Positions 20,051-28,819 of a stretch of 64,000 nucleotides of DNA are shown here, piece after piece (position 1 is the stretch's first letter; every line of letters begins with the position of its first letter). The DNA comes from Deltaproteobacteria bacterium (GTDB lineage: Bacteria; Myxococcota_A; UBA9160; UBA4427). The stretch lies in the NCBI GenBank assembly GCA_029261855.1, contig JAJDAN010000011.1, forward strand, positions 204,646 to 268,645, in the 5' to 3' direction. The notes under the pieces are model-generated. The model searched no databases. It was not told where the DNA came from and saw nothing but the letters and a program-made list of their open reading frames with translations. Both the position numbers and the translations under genes were made by a program.

Positions 20051-21469
20051 TCAGAAGCGGCCGATCGGCGTAGAGCCCGCCGCCGCCTCTGCAGCCGGCA
20101 GGTCGCACAGTACTGCTTGCGCGGCGATCGCATAGGCCTCGGCCGGGCTGGTCGGTATGAAGGACCCGTCGGCCAGCTCGTCGACGGTACCGCCGCGAAT
20201 CAGTAGTGAGGCGCCGATGTGGATCAGATCGCTGGCCCCGGCGCCGATGGCGTGCACGCCGATCAGTTTCCGCGTCGTCTGGTCGACGACGAGCTTCAGC
20301 ATGCCGTCCTGGTCCGAGCGGATCTGGCCCCACAGGGTCTCCCGAAAGTGCGCACTGCCGACCGCGCAGTGGACGTCCAGGTAGCGGCACATCTCCTCCG
20401 TAATTCCGATCGTCGAGATCTCCGGGATGCTGTAGATCGAGAGGGGAGATTCGATGGGGGGATCCGAGGTCAGCCCCAGGGCGTTCCGCATTGCCACCCG
20501 GCCCTGCCACGCGCCAGACGCGCGCGAGGGCCCGGCGATCACGCTGCCCGCCGCGTAGACACCCTGCACGGAAGTCTCGAACCGATCGTTCACCGCGATG
20601 AAACCGCCCACGTCGGTCTCGACTCCGATGGCCTCGAGACCGAGCCCGTCGGTCTTGGGGGATCTACCGGCGCACACGACGACGCAGTCGGCGATCTCGA
20701 CTCTTCCGCTCTCCAGGGTCACGACCGCATGGGGGTCGCTGGACCCCAGATGAACTTCGATCTCCCTGAGCTCCTCCTGCAGCACGGTTTCGATTCCGGC
20801 ACTCTGCATTCGTGCGTGCAGGAGCTGGAGCAGGGCGCGATCCACGGAGCGGAGCAGCCGGCTTCGGCGGTCGATGGCCGTCACGGTTGCCTGGAGCGCC
20901 GCATAGATGCAGGCGATCTCGCAGCCGATGTCGTCGGCCCCAACCACCAGCAGCTTTCGCGGCAGGCGCTTGCGACCGAAGACCGACTCGTAGTCGCAGA
21001 CCACCTGGTCGTCGAAGGCGAAGCGCGTCGGCCTCCGGGGACGGCTGCCGGCGGCCACCACCACGATCGGCGCCTCGTGCTCCTCGGAACCCGAGAGCAG
21101 CACCCGCGACGGGCTCGTGAACGTCGCGTCCGACTCGACGACGCGAATGCCACTTCGTTCGACGCGGCGTCGCAGGGTCGTCCGTTGCAGGGAGCCAACC
21201 TCGATCCGACGCTGCTGGAGCCGATCCGGTGTCAGCCCACGCACGTCCAGTGACGGTGAGCCGCCTGCCGTCAGGATTCCGCTCGCCATCTGCTCCTGCA
21301 CGATGGCCTCCCGCAGCAGGTGCATGCCGACAGAGCCCACGTTGTCCGCACTCTCGCTCGGCTCGGCGTGTACGAGGAGTACTTCGAGACCCTGGCGCGA
21401 CGCCTCGAGCGCGGCGTCGCAGGCCGCCGGCTCGAGCCCGATCACGATGGTGTCGAAGCGCATCCGCAC
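20051..21469 (-). CDS. Degenerate soluble transhydrogenase/dihydrolipoamide dehydrogenase-like flavoprotein
   Basis: The 472-residue protein aligns along its length with SthA-type pyridine nucleotide oxidoreductases (IPEISTIG, VYAAGSVIAGPSRAS, PAEAYAIAAQAVL). Key cofactor residues are changed. The FAD GxGxxG reads GLEPAA (11-16), and the second-strand acid is His34. The NVGGGCTHWGTIPSKAL region is shortened to NVGSVGMHLL without cysteine. The NAD-site GAGVIG reads GADDIG, and the FAD-contacting GD reads GS. The frame is long and intact, so it is not a simple pseudogene. I infer a non-catalytic or repurposed sensor. It is third in a minus-strand run behind two PilZ genes, 117 bp downstream. 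Confidence 0.8.
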   Translation of the reverse strand: MRMRFDTIVIGLEPAACDAALEASRQGLEVLLVHAEPSESADNVGSVGMHLLREAIVQEQMASGILTAGGSPSLDVRGLTPDRLQQRRIEVGSLQRTTLRRRVERSGIRVVESDATFTSPSRVLLSGSEEHEAPIVVVAAGSRPRRPTRFAFDDQVVCDYESVFGRKRLPRKLLVVGADDIGCEIACIYAALQATVTAIDRRSRLLRSVDRALLQLLHARMQSAGIETVLQEELREIEVHLGSSDPHAVVTLESGRVEIADCVVVCAGRSPKTDGLGLEAIGVETDVGGFIAVNDRFETSVQGVYAAGSVIAGPSRASGAWQGRVAMRNALGLTSDPPIESPLSIYSIPEISTIGITEEMCRYLDVHCAVGSAHFRETLWGQIRSDQDGMLKLVVDQTTRKLIGVHAIGAGASDLIHIGASLLIRGGTVDELADGSFIPTSPAEAYAIAAQAVLCDLPAAEAAAGSTPIGRF

Positions 21470-21586
21470 TCCCTCGGGTTACGATCTGCGGCCCGACGCC
21501 CGGCGACGGGCTGGCTTCGTGGTCCGCCTTCGAAGCGGATTGTCCGCGGAGTTCGTGTCGCCTGCGATCATTTGGCGCCCGGACTC

Positions 21587-22426
21587 CTAGGGGCCGGGTG
21601 CCGGTCGAACGCCGGGCTGCTCGATCAGTCGCTCCAGTCGGCCTGCATAGCGGCGAAACAACGCCTGACTGACCCACCGCACGGCCTGCGGTCGCGAAGA
21701 TTCGAGATAGCGGTACGAATGCGAATCGATCTCCAACGCGAGCAGGTCGGTTTCGGCCGTCGCCGTTTCCGGGTGCGGCGCGGCCGCCAGCAGCGGCATG
21801 CCGCCGAAGACCCCACCCTCCGCGACGTGATCCGTGTAGGCGCTTCGGCCGGTGCCGCTTCGAGCCTCCAGAATCACCTTGCCGCGATAGACCACGAATG
21901 CCGAGTCTCCCCGGGTTCCGAGCGAGCCCCGCTTGTAGATGCAATCACCCGCCGCGAAGTGGACGAGCCTCGTGAAGAGGGTCAGGTCGACCGCTTCGTC
22001 GTAGTCCATGCCGGAGAGGTCCGAGCGTCCGCGCAGAAACGACGCGAGCTCTCCTGCGCGCGCGTACACATAGCTCCAGAGATGCTCGCTCTCGGAAGGC
22101 TGTAGATCGACGAACCGCACCCCCGTCAACACACCCGTACGGCCCGGTGCGTCGCGCTGCCAGCACCCATCGACCTTGAACGGCGCGGTCCGATCCGCGA
22201 AATCGACGCTCACGCTCCGAAGAGAATCCCGGGCGAAACGTGAAGCCGTCTCGAGGCAGAGGCCGCCCGGCCCGATGTCTCGGACCTGGCCCATCAGCGG
22301 AGCGGGCATCCCCTGAAAGCGAATCTGCACGAGCAGCTGGGCTGCCACACGCGGGAGCATCCGGCGCCCGGTCCCGGCAGCCCCCGTGGTGGCCGGTCCT
22401 TCACACGCTTCGGGCTTGGCTGTCAT
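21587..22426 (-). CDS. PilZ domain plus cyclic-nucleotide-binding-like domain protein
   Basis: From ATG 22426, which has AGGAG five bases upstream, the protein has 279 residues. The N-terminal half (about 20-120) is PilZ-like: RRMLPRVAAQ supplies the RxxxR arm and VRDIGPGGLCLE replaces the DxSxxG motif with a glycine. The C-terminal half (about 145-260) is a CRP/cNMP-type beta-roll: VHFAAGDCIYKRGSLGTRGDSAFVVYRGKVIL then GGVFGGMPLLAAAPHPETATAETD. PilZ domains bind c-di-GMP. The fusion could integrate two ligands. It has no DNA-binding domain. It sits 39 bp downstream of the REC-PilZ gene. Confidence 0.82.
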   Translation of the reverse strand: MTAKPEACEGPATTGAAGTGRRMLPRVAAQLLVQIRFQGMPAPLMGQVRDIGPGGLCLETASRFARDSLRSVSVDFADRTAPFKVDGCWQRDAPGRTGVLTGVRFVDLQPSESEHLWSYVYARAGELASFLRGRSDLSGMDYDEAVDLTLFTRLVHFAAGDCIYKRGSLGTRGDSAFVVYRGKVILEARSGTGRSAYTDHVAEGGVFGGMPLLAAAPHPETATAETDLLALEIDSHSYRYLESSRPQAVRWVSQALFRRYAGRLERLIEQPGVRPAPGP

Positions 22427-22465
22427 TGCATCTCCTAGAGGCAACCTGGGGCGAGTAGCGGGGAG

Positions 22466-23212
22466 TCAATCCGAGCGGAAGCGCGCAACCGTTCGCTCCA
22501 GCCGGGCGGTGGTCTCGTCGCTGGCCGGGTAGAAGACCACGGCGACACGATTCCTCGGGAAGGCCCGAGGATCGTCGGCCGCCTGGACCACCCGGCCTTC
22601 CAGCTCCAGCTCGACGCCTTCCTCCGGCTCGAGAACGATTCGGACGTCGGTATTGAGCTCCACCTTGCGGGAGCAGCGAAGCCCGATTCCGCCGGCCGAG
22701 AGACTCAACGCGAGCTCAGTGGTACGGACGCCGTCCAGCTCGAAGTGAACGGGGAAGAACACCTCGATCCGCTCCCAGCGGCGTCGCTGCAGCGAGGGGC
22801 GCACCAGCTGGCTGACGCGAAAGGCGAGATGCTCTACGGAGCCTTCGCGTTCCGCCACGCCGACGATGCCCAGGCTGCGAAGCTCGTCGAGCCCGACATG
22901 AAGTTGCTTCATTCGCGCCACGCCCAGGATGGGCACATCGCTGAACTCCTCGTGTGCGTGGACGGCGCGGACGCGATCCAGGCTCGTCGAATCGGCACCG
23001 TCGATCGGGAACACGAAGAGATCCGGCGAAGCATCCACGTTCTCGATGTCGTCTGGCAGACTCGCGTTGGGGAGGACCTCGATCACCTGGCAGTGGGTCA
23101 GCGCGAGGACCTTGGCGAGCCGCGTGCGGTGGATCTCGCGATCCTGGATCACGAAGATCCGCGGCATCTGCTGCCCACGGTCCTCCGCGCCGTCGCCCTT
23201 GGCGGTGCTCAT
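22466..23212 (-). CDS. Receiver-like plus PilZ domain protein without phospho-acceptor Asp
   Basis: The 248-residue protein starts at ATG 23212. Residues about 17-130 look like a CheY-type receiver (RIFVIQDREIHRTRLAKVL, SDVPILGVARMK). The strand that should end in the phosphorylated aspartate reads DLFVFPID with Pro69 in that place. Residues about 140-245 are PilZ-like: RRRWERIEVFFPVHFEL, then LSLSAGGIGLRC and RNRVAVVFYPASDE. I infer phosphorylation-independent, c-di-GMP-responsive signalling. It is first of a three-gene minus-strand run and divergent from a LuxR gene. Confidence 0.8.
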   Translation of the reverse strand: MSTAKGDGAEDRGQQMPRIFVIQDREIHRTRLAKVLALTHCQVIEVLPNASLPDDIENVDASPDLFVFPIDGADSTSLDRVRAVHAHEEFSDVPILGVARMKQLHVGLDELRSLGIVGVAEREGSVEHLAFRVSQLVRPSLQRRRWERIEVFFPVHFELDGVRTTELALSLSAGGIGLRCSRKVELNTDVRIVLEPEEGVELELEGRVVQAADDPRAFPRNRVAVVFYPASDETTARLERTVARFRSD

Positions 23213-23600
23213 GAAGCTCAATCCGTCACCCTCCCAGCGCGACGCGGGTCGCGTTCTCCCGGTGCCACGATATGCATCGGAGAGCATGGGATCGGGACGA
23301 GAGAGCGTTCACACCAATTGCATCGAAGAGAAGACGGAGACGGACTCGCGAGATCTACCGAGCGGTGAATTACCTCCAACCCGCTTTGGGCCTGCCGGGG
23401 AGGACGCCGTCGCGAGAAGGTCGGTCCGATAGCGACACCCGACGAAGCGCGATCGGGGTGATCGGGACTCAATGCAACTACGCAGTGTCGACAACGAAGA
23501 ATGCCCAGAAGATCAAGCCATCGAATTCTCGAGTCGATCAGTTTCGCCGTGTCGGCAGTCGTCTTCGGGTGACCCTGACCGAATCGTTCGAGGAGGCAGC
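23213..23600. promoter_or_regulatory. Intergenic region between divergent REC-PilZ and LuxR-type genes
   Basis: These 388 bp hold no recognisable gene and must contain both promoters. AGGAGG lies at 23590-23595 ahead of the LuxR gene. On the minus strand a TGGCAC box (23262-23267) resembles a sigma-54 -24 element, but the matching -12 GC is absent. No hairpin of note was seen. Confidence 0.4.
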
Positions 23601-24242
23601 ATGAACACGCGGATCCTGTTGGCGGACACCCAGCTGATGGTGCGAGAGGGCTTGCGACGAATCCTCGAGCAGCAAGAGGGCTTCACGGTGGTATCGGAGG
23701 TCTCCGACGGGCAGAGCGCGGTTCGCTACATCGAGGCCGAGCGGCCCGACGTGGCGATTCTCGAGTTCACCCTGCCTCGGCTCTCCGGGGTCGACGTGAT
23801 CCGCCGGGTGACGAGAACGGTTCCAACGCGCTGTCTGATCGTGTCGAGTGGCCACAGCCGGAATCAGGTGCAGGAAGCCTTGCGATCGGGCGCCGCGGGG
23901 TATCTGCTCAAGGCCGCGCCCGCCAGTCAATTGCTCGAGGCCGTCGAGGTCGTTCGCCAGGGCAAGTTCTATTTCTCACCCGACGTGTCGTGCCATCTCG
24001 TCGCTGCGGCAACATCGCCTCGGGGCCTCGCGCAATCCGACCTCGGGGGGCTCACGCGCCGCGAACGCGAAGTGCTGTTGCTGGTCGCCGAGGGCCTGTC
24101 GAACAAGCAGATCGCCGAATCCCTCGGCGTGTCCTCCCGAACCGCCGAGAGCCATCGCACCCGACTGATGAACAAGCTCGACATCCACAAGGTCTCTGGT
24201 CTCGTTCGCCTCGCGATCCGCGAGGGGCTCGTGGAGGCGTGA
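23601..24242 (+). CDS. NarL/FixJ-type (LuxR HTH) regulator with Glu at the phospho-acceptor position
   Basis: The 213-residue protein has a receiver domain (1-120) and a LuxR-type HTH (about 147-210: LTRREREVLLLVAEGLSNKQIAESLGVSSRTAESHRTRLMNKLDIHKVSGLVRLAI). The aspartate normally phosphorylated is Glu55 (VAILEFTLPR), and one of the two acidic pocket residues is Thr10 (LLADTQ). Lys104 is kept. Glu at this site often mimics the phosphorylated state, so constitutive or non-phosphate control is inferred. A close paralogue with the same Glu55 lies at 39298-39942, across the secretion operon. The start has AGGAGG upstream. Confidence 0.9.
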   Translation: MNTRILLADTQLMVREGLRRILEQQEGFTVVSEVSDGQSAVRYIEAERPDVAILEFTLPRLSGVDVIRRVTRTVPTRCLIVSSGHSRNQVQEALRSGAAGYLLKAAPASQLLEAVEVVRQGKFYFSPDVSCHLVAAATSPRGLAQSDLGGLTRREREVLLLVAEGLSNKQIAESLGVSSRTAESHRTRLMNKLDIHKVSGLVRLAIREGLVEA

Positions 24243-24258
24243 CCGGGCGGCCAGGCGA

Positions 24259-26781
24259 TCAGCCGGCCGGTTCATCCTCGCGCTTCTCACGTACGAGCTT
24301 CCTGGCCAACGCCGCGGCGGGTACGGCCTTGCTGAACAGATGACCCTGCACGTCGTCGCAGCCCCGAACCCGCAGGAACTCTAGCTGGGCTTCGTTCTCC
24401 ACACCCTCTGCGACCACCGCGATGCGGAGGCTATGGGCCATCGCGATGATCGCTCCCACGAGCGCGCAGTCGTCGTGGCTGTCGGGGATGTCTGCGATGA
24501 AGCCGCGATCGATCTTGACGCGGCGGATGGGAAGACGTCGCAGGTAGGCGAGCGACGAGTAGCCCGTGCCGAAATCGTCGAGTGCGAGACCCACGCCCAT
24601 GTCGGTGATCTCGCGCAGGATCTCGTTGGTGACCTGGTCATCCTGCATGATCGTGCTCTCGGTGAGCTCGAGCTCGAGCAGGGACGCATCCAGCCGGTTG
24701 TGCGCCAGGGCATTTCGGATGGTCGGCACGATGCTCGGGTGCCGCAGCTGGTGGCCGGAAACGTTGACCGAGACGCGGAGCGGCTGCAGCCCCGCGTCGA
24801 TCCAAGCAGCTGCCTGGGCGGCCGCCGTGCGAATGACCCACGACCCGAGCGGCCCGATCTGTCCGCATCTCTCGGCTACGGGAATGAACTCGGCGGGTGA
24901 AACCCAGCCCAGCTCGGAGTCGTTCCAGCGCAACAGGGCCTCGGCACCCACGATGTGCCCCTGGCCGGTGTTTCGCACGAGCTGGTAGTAGAGCTCGAAC
25001 TCCTCGTTCTCGACCGCCCGCGCGAGCCGCTCTTCCAGTGCGAGACGGCGACTGCCGGAATCGCCCAGCGCCGACTTGAAGAACTGGAAGTTGTTGCGTC
25101 CGCGCTCCTTGGCGTGATACATGGCCGCGTCGGCATTTCGAAGCAGGCTGGACATGTCCTCTCCGTCGTCGGGGTAGAACGCGATGCCGATGCTCACGCC
25201 GCTGAAGATGTTTCGACTTCCCACCCTGAACGGCTGGCGAAACGCGTCGAGCAGCCGTTGCCCGGTCTTGGCGGCCTCGTCTCGGTTCGAAATGCCGGGC
25301 AGCAGCACCGTGAATTCGTCGCCTCCGAGACGCGAGAGCGTGCCGCCTTCGTCATCCAGCACCGTGCCGCCGGCCCTCGCCACGCAGTCGCTTACTCTGA
25401 CGGTGCGCGAGAGCCGCGACGCAACCGAAGCGAGCAGCTGGTCGCCGGCCTCGTGGCCGAGCGTATCGTTGATGCTCTTGAAGCCATCGAGATCGAGGAA
25501 GAAGAGAGCGAGCGAAGTCTCGCTCTTCCCCGCGCTCCTGACCTCGAGGCCCAGACGTTCCTGGAAGAAGAGCCGATTGGGTAGCCCCGTCAGCGAATCG
25601 TAGTAAACGAGCGAGCGAAGGTGCTCGCTCGCTCGCACCCGCTGCGCCGCATGCCCGATCTGTACCGCGATCTGCTCGAGTGCACCCAGCAGCCGCGAAT
25701 CCTGCTCGAGCGGCTCACGGGCAAGGAACTCGAGCACCGCGGTGACGCCGTCGCCCATCTGTACCGGGATCAACAGGGCCGCGCCGAGTCCGCCCGCGTG
25801 CACCACCCGCGAGCGAGCCGGGCTCGATTCGCTGCGTACACTGCGTACATCGGGGATCCAGAGCGGCGTGCCGGAGAGCATCGCCCGCGTTGGGAGATCC
25901 TGCGTGCAGCCCCCGCCGCTGAGATCGTCGTCGCGGACTGCGGACTGCTCCACGTCTTCGGCCACGAAGCGAATCGCGGTCGGCCGGAAGGCCTTCCGAT
26001 CTTCCGTCGAGGTCGAGTAGACCTGGGCGATCGGCCAACCGAGTGTGCGACAGATCAGCTCGGCCGAGCTTCTCAGGACCTCGCTCGGCGAGCTCGAGGC
26101 GTTGGAGACGACGGCCGCCTCGTACAACAGACGAGAAAAGCCGGCCTCCTGCTGCTGCTCCTGGCTGCGCTCTCGGAGCTGAACCTCCAGTTGACGCTGC
26201 GCCGCCGTGAAGCCGATCGCCAGGATTCCGAGCGCAATCACCGCGCTCAGGCGCGAGAACAGACTCGTGAGCGCGTAGAAGTGCGGCGACACGCCCGAGG
26301 TGGGCTCGAAGCCAGGCGGCGCGATGAGCCAGAAGCCCACGACGGAAAAGCAGCAGATCGCGACCCAGATCAGGCAGCCCCGGCCACCGATCACCGTGCC
26401 GGCCACCACCGGAATGACGTAGAGCCAGGAGAAGCTCGGGTGGTAGAAACCGCCACTCGAGAACGCCTCCGCCGCCAGGAAGGCGAACAGGACCGCGGTG
26501 CCGAGGTGACCACTCAGCTCGGGCCGACGAGTCCAGCGCAGCAAGTAGATGTTCCCGAGACTGAACGCGATCACGGCCGCGAGCAGCCCCGCGAGCCAGG
26601 GGCTCTCCATCGTCAGGGTCAGCAGGGTCAGTGGAATAGCGAGCGCCACCAGCGTCAGCGTGGACACGTTGAAGGTGCGAATGCGCCGAAGCAGCGCGGG
26701 GTCGGCGCTCGAGGTGTCGAGCCCGGAGCAGATCAGATCCGTGAGGAACGAATCGGAATCGCGCGTCGGTCGGCTCTTCAA
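24259..26781 (-). CDS. Membrane GAF-GGDEF-EAL c-di-GMP metabolising protein
   Basis: The 840-residue protein has about six N-terminal transmembrane helices (about 38-190), a short coiled linker, a GAF-like domain (about 215-375), GGDEF (about 385-560) and EAL (about 575-830). RLGGDEFTVLL is intact. A short insertion (about 15 residues rich in Gly and Asp) lies just ahead of it, separating RVSD from the active site. The EAL residues are all present: EALLRW, NVSGHQL, ELTEST, LDDFGTGYSS, VKIDRGF and AEGVEN. Both synthesis and hydrolysis of c-di-GMP are therefore plausible. It is divergent from an ATPase gene with c-di-GMP-binding MshEN motifs. Confidence 0.93.
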   Translation of the reverse strand: MKSRPTRDSDSFLTDLICSGLDTSSADPALLRRIRTFNVSTLTLVALAIPLTLLTLTMESPWLAGLLAAVIAFSLGNIYLLRWTRRPELSGHLGTAVLFAFLAAEAFSSGGFYHPSFSWLYVIPVVAGTVIGGRGCLIWVAICCFSVVGFWLIAPPGFEPTSGVSPHFYALTSLFSRLSAVIALGILAIGFTAAQRQLEVQLRERSQEQQQEAGFSRLLYEAAVVSNASSSPSEVLRSSAELICRTLGWPIAQVYSTSTEDRKAFRPTAIRFVAEDVEQSAVRDDDLSGGGCTQDLPTRAMLSGTPLWIPDVRSVRSESSPARSRVVHAGGLGAALLIPVQMGDGVTAVLEFLAREPLEQDSRLLGALEQIAVQIGHAAQRVRASEHLRSLVYYDSLTGLPNRLFFQERLGLEVRSAGKSETSLALFFLDLDGFKSINDTLGHEAGDQLLASVASRLSRTVRVSDCVARAGGTVLDDEGGTLSRLGGDEFTVLLPGISNRDEAAKTGQRLLDAFRQPFRVGSRNIFSGVSIGIAFYPDDGEDMSSLLRNADAAMYHAKERGRNNFQFFKSALGDSGSRRLALEERLARAVENEEFELYYQLVRNTGQGHIVGAEALLRWNDSELGWVSPAEFIPVAERCGQIGPLGSWVIRTAAAQAAAWIDAGLQPLRVSVNVSGHQLRHPSIVPTIRNALAHNRLDASLLELELTESTIMQDDQVTNEILREITDMGVGLALDDFGTGYSSLAYLRRLPIRRVKIDRGFIADIPDSHDDCALVGAIIAMAHSLRIAVVAEGVENEAQLEFLRVRGCDDVQGHLFSKAVPAAALARKLVREKREDEPAG

Positions 26782-27124
26782 CTTCTTCTCTCCCCGCAGA
26801 GGCGTCGCGCGAACCGCCGGTGCGACGGGCGACCCGATCGAATCGATCGCGTGATCGGGTCCACGCGGGCGGAACTGAAGCGCGCGACGAAGACGTTAGG
26901 CGTGAATTCCGTAGCTCAGTAGATCTACGCAAACAGAGTTCCGGAATACTCGCAGACGCGTACGCGACGATTGCGCAGCGCAAGATGTTGCCGAAGTTCA
27001 GCGCTTTGCTTGCGCGCAATTTTCCTACAGCTGCACGCTGACGACACCGATTCCTTGGCTGCTTTCGCGATCGGCAACGTCGCGTGGGACGAGCGAGCCG
27101 CGTTGCGAAGAGGGGCTGTCGGTT
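26782..27124. promoter_or_regulatory. Divergent promoter region between GGDEF-EAL gene and secretion operon, with dyad
   Basis: These 343 bp are non-coding. A perfect 5-bp dyad cgtag (26910-26914) and ctacg (26925-26929) with a 10-bp spacer has the size of a NarL/FixJ-type operator. An outer pair attccg (26905-26910) and cggaat (26942-26947) flanks it. The local base composition is less GC-rich than its surroundings, fitting a promoter. No match to the -24/-12 spacing was found. Confidence 0.45.
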
Positions 27125-28819
27125 GTGAGTCGCGAACGGCACGAAAGAGGGGCGACGAAGAAGGTTGGCGAGATTCTCGTCGACGCCGGGCTGATCGACG
27201 AGAAGCAGCTCGCGCTCGCGCTCGCCGAGCAGCGCAAGTCCGGCGCCCGCCTCGGCAACATTCTCACGGAGCTCGGCCTCGCATCCGATGCGGAGATCAG
27301 CCGCGCCCTCGCCGAGCAATCCGGGCTCGACTACGTCGATCTCGACAAGATCGAGGTCTCCCCGAAAGCGATCGACCTGATTCCCGAATCCGTTGCGCGC
27401 CGACTCGGGTGTATGCCTCTCCGGGTCGAGGCGGGCGCGCTGGTCGTCGCGATGTCGAACCCCACCGACATCGTCGCGATCGACGAGCTGCAGCGGCGCA
27501 CCGATCACTTCGTCCAGGTGGTATCTGCAGGCCAGCGGCAGCTGCAGCGCGCGATCGAGCGTGGCTACGGCGGCACGGGCGCGGCCGCGGGAGTGCTCGA
27601 CCTGGCGATAGAGCGAGCGTTGGCCGAATTCCGAGAAGACGAGGATCGAGGCGCGCAGGGCGGCCTGATCGCTCTGGTCAACGAGCTGATCGCGACGGCG
27701 CTGCGTCAGGACGCCACGGATCTCCATTTCCAGCCGGAACCCCAGATCAGCCGCGTTCGTCTGCGCATCGACGGCGACCTGGTTCAGGCGGCCCGGCTGG
27801 ACTCCGAGTTGCACGCCCCGATCGTCTCGCGCATCAAGGTGATGGCCAATCTCGACATTTCGGAGACTCGAACCCCCCAGGATGGCAAGGTCCGCTTTCC
27901 CCACGAGGGCGGCGTAGTCGACCTCCGCGTGTCGACCTTCCCCAGTGTTACGGGCGAGAGCGTCGTCGTGCGCATCCTCGACAAGGACAGCCAGCTCCTC
28001 CGGCTCACGTCACTCGGCTTCGACGAGCATGCCGAGGCGATCCTGCGAAACGCAGTGCAGCGGCCGAATGGGCTGATCCTGACGGTCGGACCCACGGGCT
28101 CTGGCAAATCGACCACGCTTCACGCGTTGCTCCGCACCGTGAACAGCTCGCGTCGCAAGATCATCACGATCGAAGACCCTGTCGAGTACGAAGTGCCGAT
28201 GGTCACGCAGTGCCAGGTGAACGAGAGGGCGGGCCTGACCTTCGCGTCCAGCCTCCGCGCGGTCCTGCGGCACGATCCCGACATCATCCTGATCGGAGAG
28301 ATCCGTGATCTCGAGACCGCATCCCTGGCGTTGCGCGCGGCCCTCACGGGTCACCTCGTGCTCTCCACCTTGCACACCAACGATGCGGTCCGCACGATCT
28401 CGCGGCTGCGCGACATGGAGCTCGACAGCTACCTGATTTCGAGCTGTCTCGTGGCCGTCGCCGCGCAGCGCCTGGTCCGGCGCATCTGTTCTCACTGCAG
28501 CGAACCCTACACACCGCGTCCCGATGAGCTGGCCGCCGTGGGCCTTCCCGCCGACACTGTCGGCTCGTTCGCGCGCGGCCGCGGATGCGACCGCTGTGCC
28601 CACAGCGGCGCGAAGGGCCGCGAGGCCATCTTCGAGATCCTCGAAGTCACGCCCCCCGTTGCGCAACAGATCTCCCGCAACGCCCCTCCGGACGTCATCG
28701 AGGCAGCGGCTCGCGAATGTGGTCTCGTGACCTTTCACGAACTCGCGCTGCAGCGCGCGCTCGAGGGGCGCATCTCGCTCGAAGACGTCGCACGGATCGG
28801 CACGGAGGCCGGGCCGTGA
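27125..28819 (+). CDS. GspE/PilB/MshE-type secretion ATPase with N-terminal MshEN domain
   Basis: The 564-residue hexameric ATPase drives pseudopilus or pilus assembly. It starts at GTG 27125. Residues about 13-60 hold two MshEN-like motifs, VGEILVDAGLIDEKQLALAL and RLGNILTELGLASDAEISRAL; this module binds c-di-GMP in MshE. The core has Walker A GPTGSGKST (about 322-330), an Asp box, Walker B ILIGEIRD (about 382-389) and the His box LSTLHTNDA. A zinc tetracysteine CSHC/CDRC lies at about 458-487. It is the first gene of the operon, and its TGA overlaps the next GTG. Confidence 0.95.
   Translation: MSRERHERGATKKVGEILVDAGLIDEKQLALALAEQRKSGARLGNILTELGLASDAEISRALAEQSGLDYVDLDKIEVSPKAIDLIPESVARRLGCMPLRVEAGALVVAMSNPTDIVAIDELQRRTDHFVQVVSAGQRQLQRAIERGYGGTGAAAGVLDLAIERALAEFREDEDRGAQGGLIALVNELIATALRQDATDLHFQPEPQISRVRLRIDGDLVQAARLDSELHAPIVSRIKVMANLDISETRTPQDGKVRFPHEGGVVDLRVSTFPSVTGESVVVRILDKDSQLLRLTSLGFDEHAEAILRNAVQRPNGLILTVGPTGSGKSTTLHALLRTVNSSRRKIITIEDPVEYEVPMVTQCQVNERAGLTFASSLRAVLRHDPDIILIGEIRDLETASLALRAALTGHLVLSTLHTNDAVRTISRLRDMELDSYLISSCLVAVAAQRLVRRICSHCSEPYTPRPDELAAVGLPADTVGSFARGRGCDRCAHSGAKGREAIFEILEVTPPVAQQISRNAPPDVIEAAARECGLVTFHELALQRALEGRISLEDVARIGTEAGP

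Noticed and set aside
20051-21469. Calling the STH-like gene a pseudogene
   Set aside because: The frame is uninterrupted and most of the fold is conserved; the changes are confined to cofactor motifs, which suggests altered function.
23250-23267. Minus-strand TGGCAC as a sigma-54 promoter for the REC-PilZ operon
   Set aside because: The -24 half is good but the required GC at -12 is absent at the correct spacing.
26990-27005. Minus-strand CGGCAAC...TTGC as a sigma-54 promoter for the GGDEF-EAL gene
   Set aside because: The spacing between the GG and GC elements is one base short of the invariant distance and the -24 box is poor.
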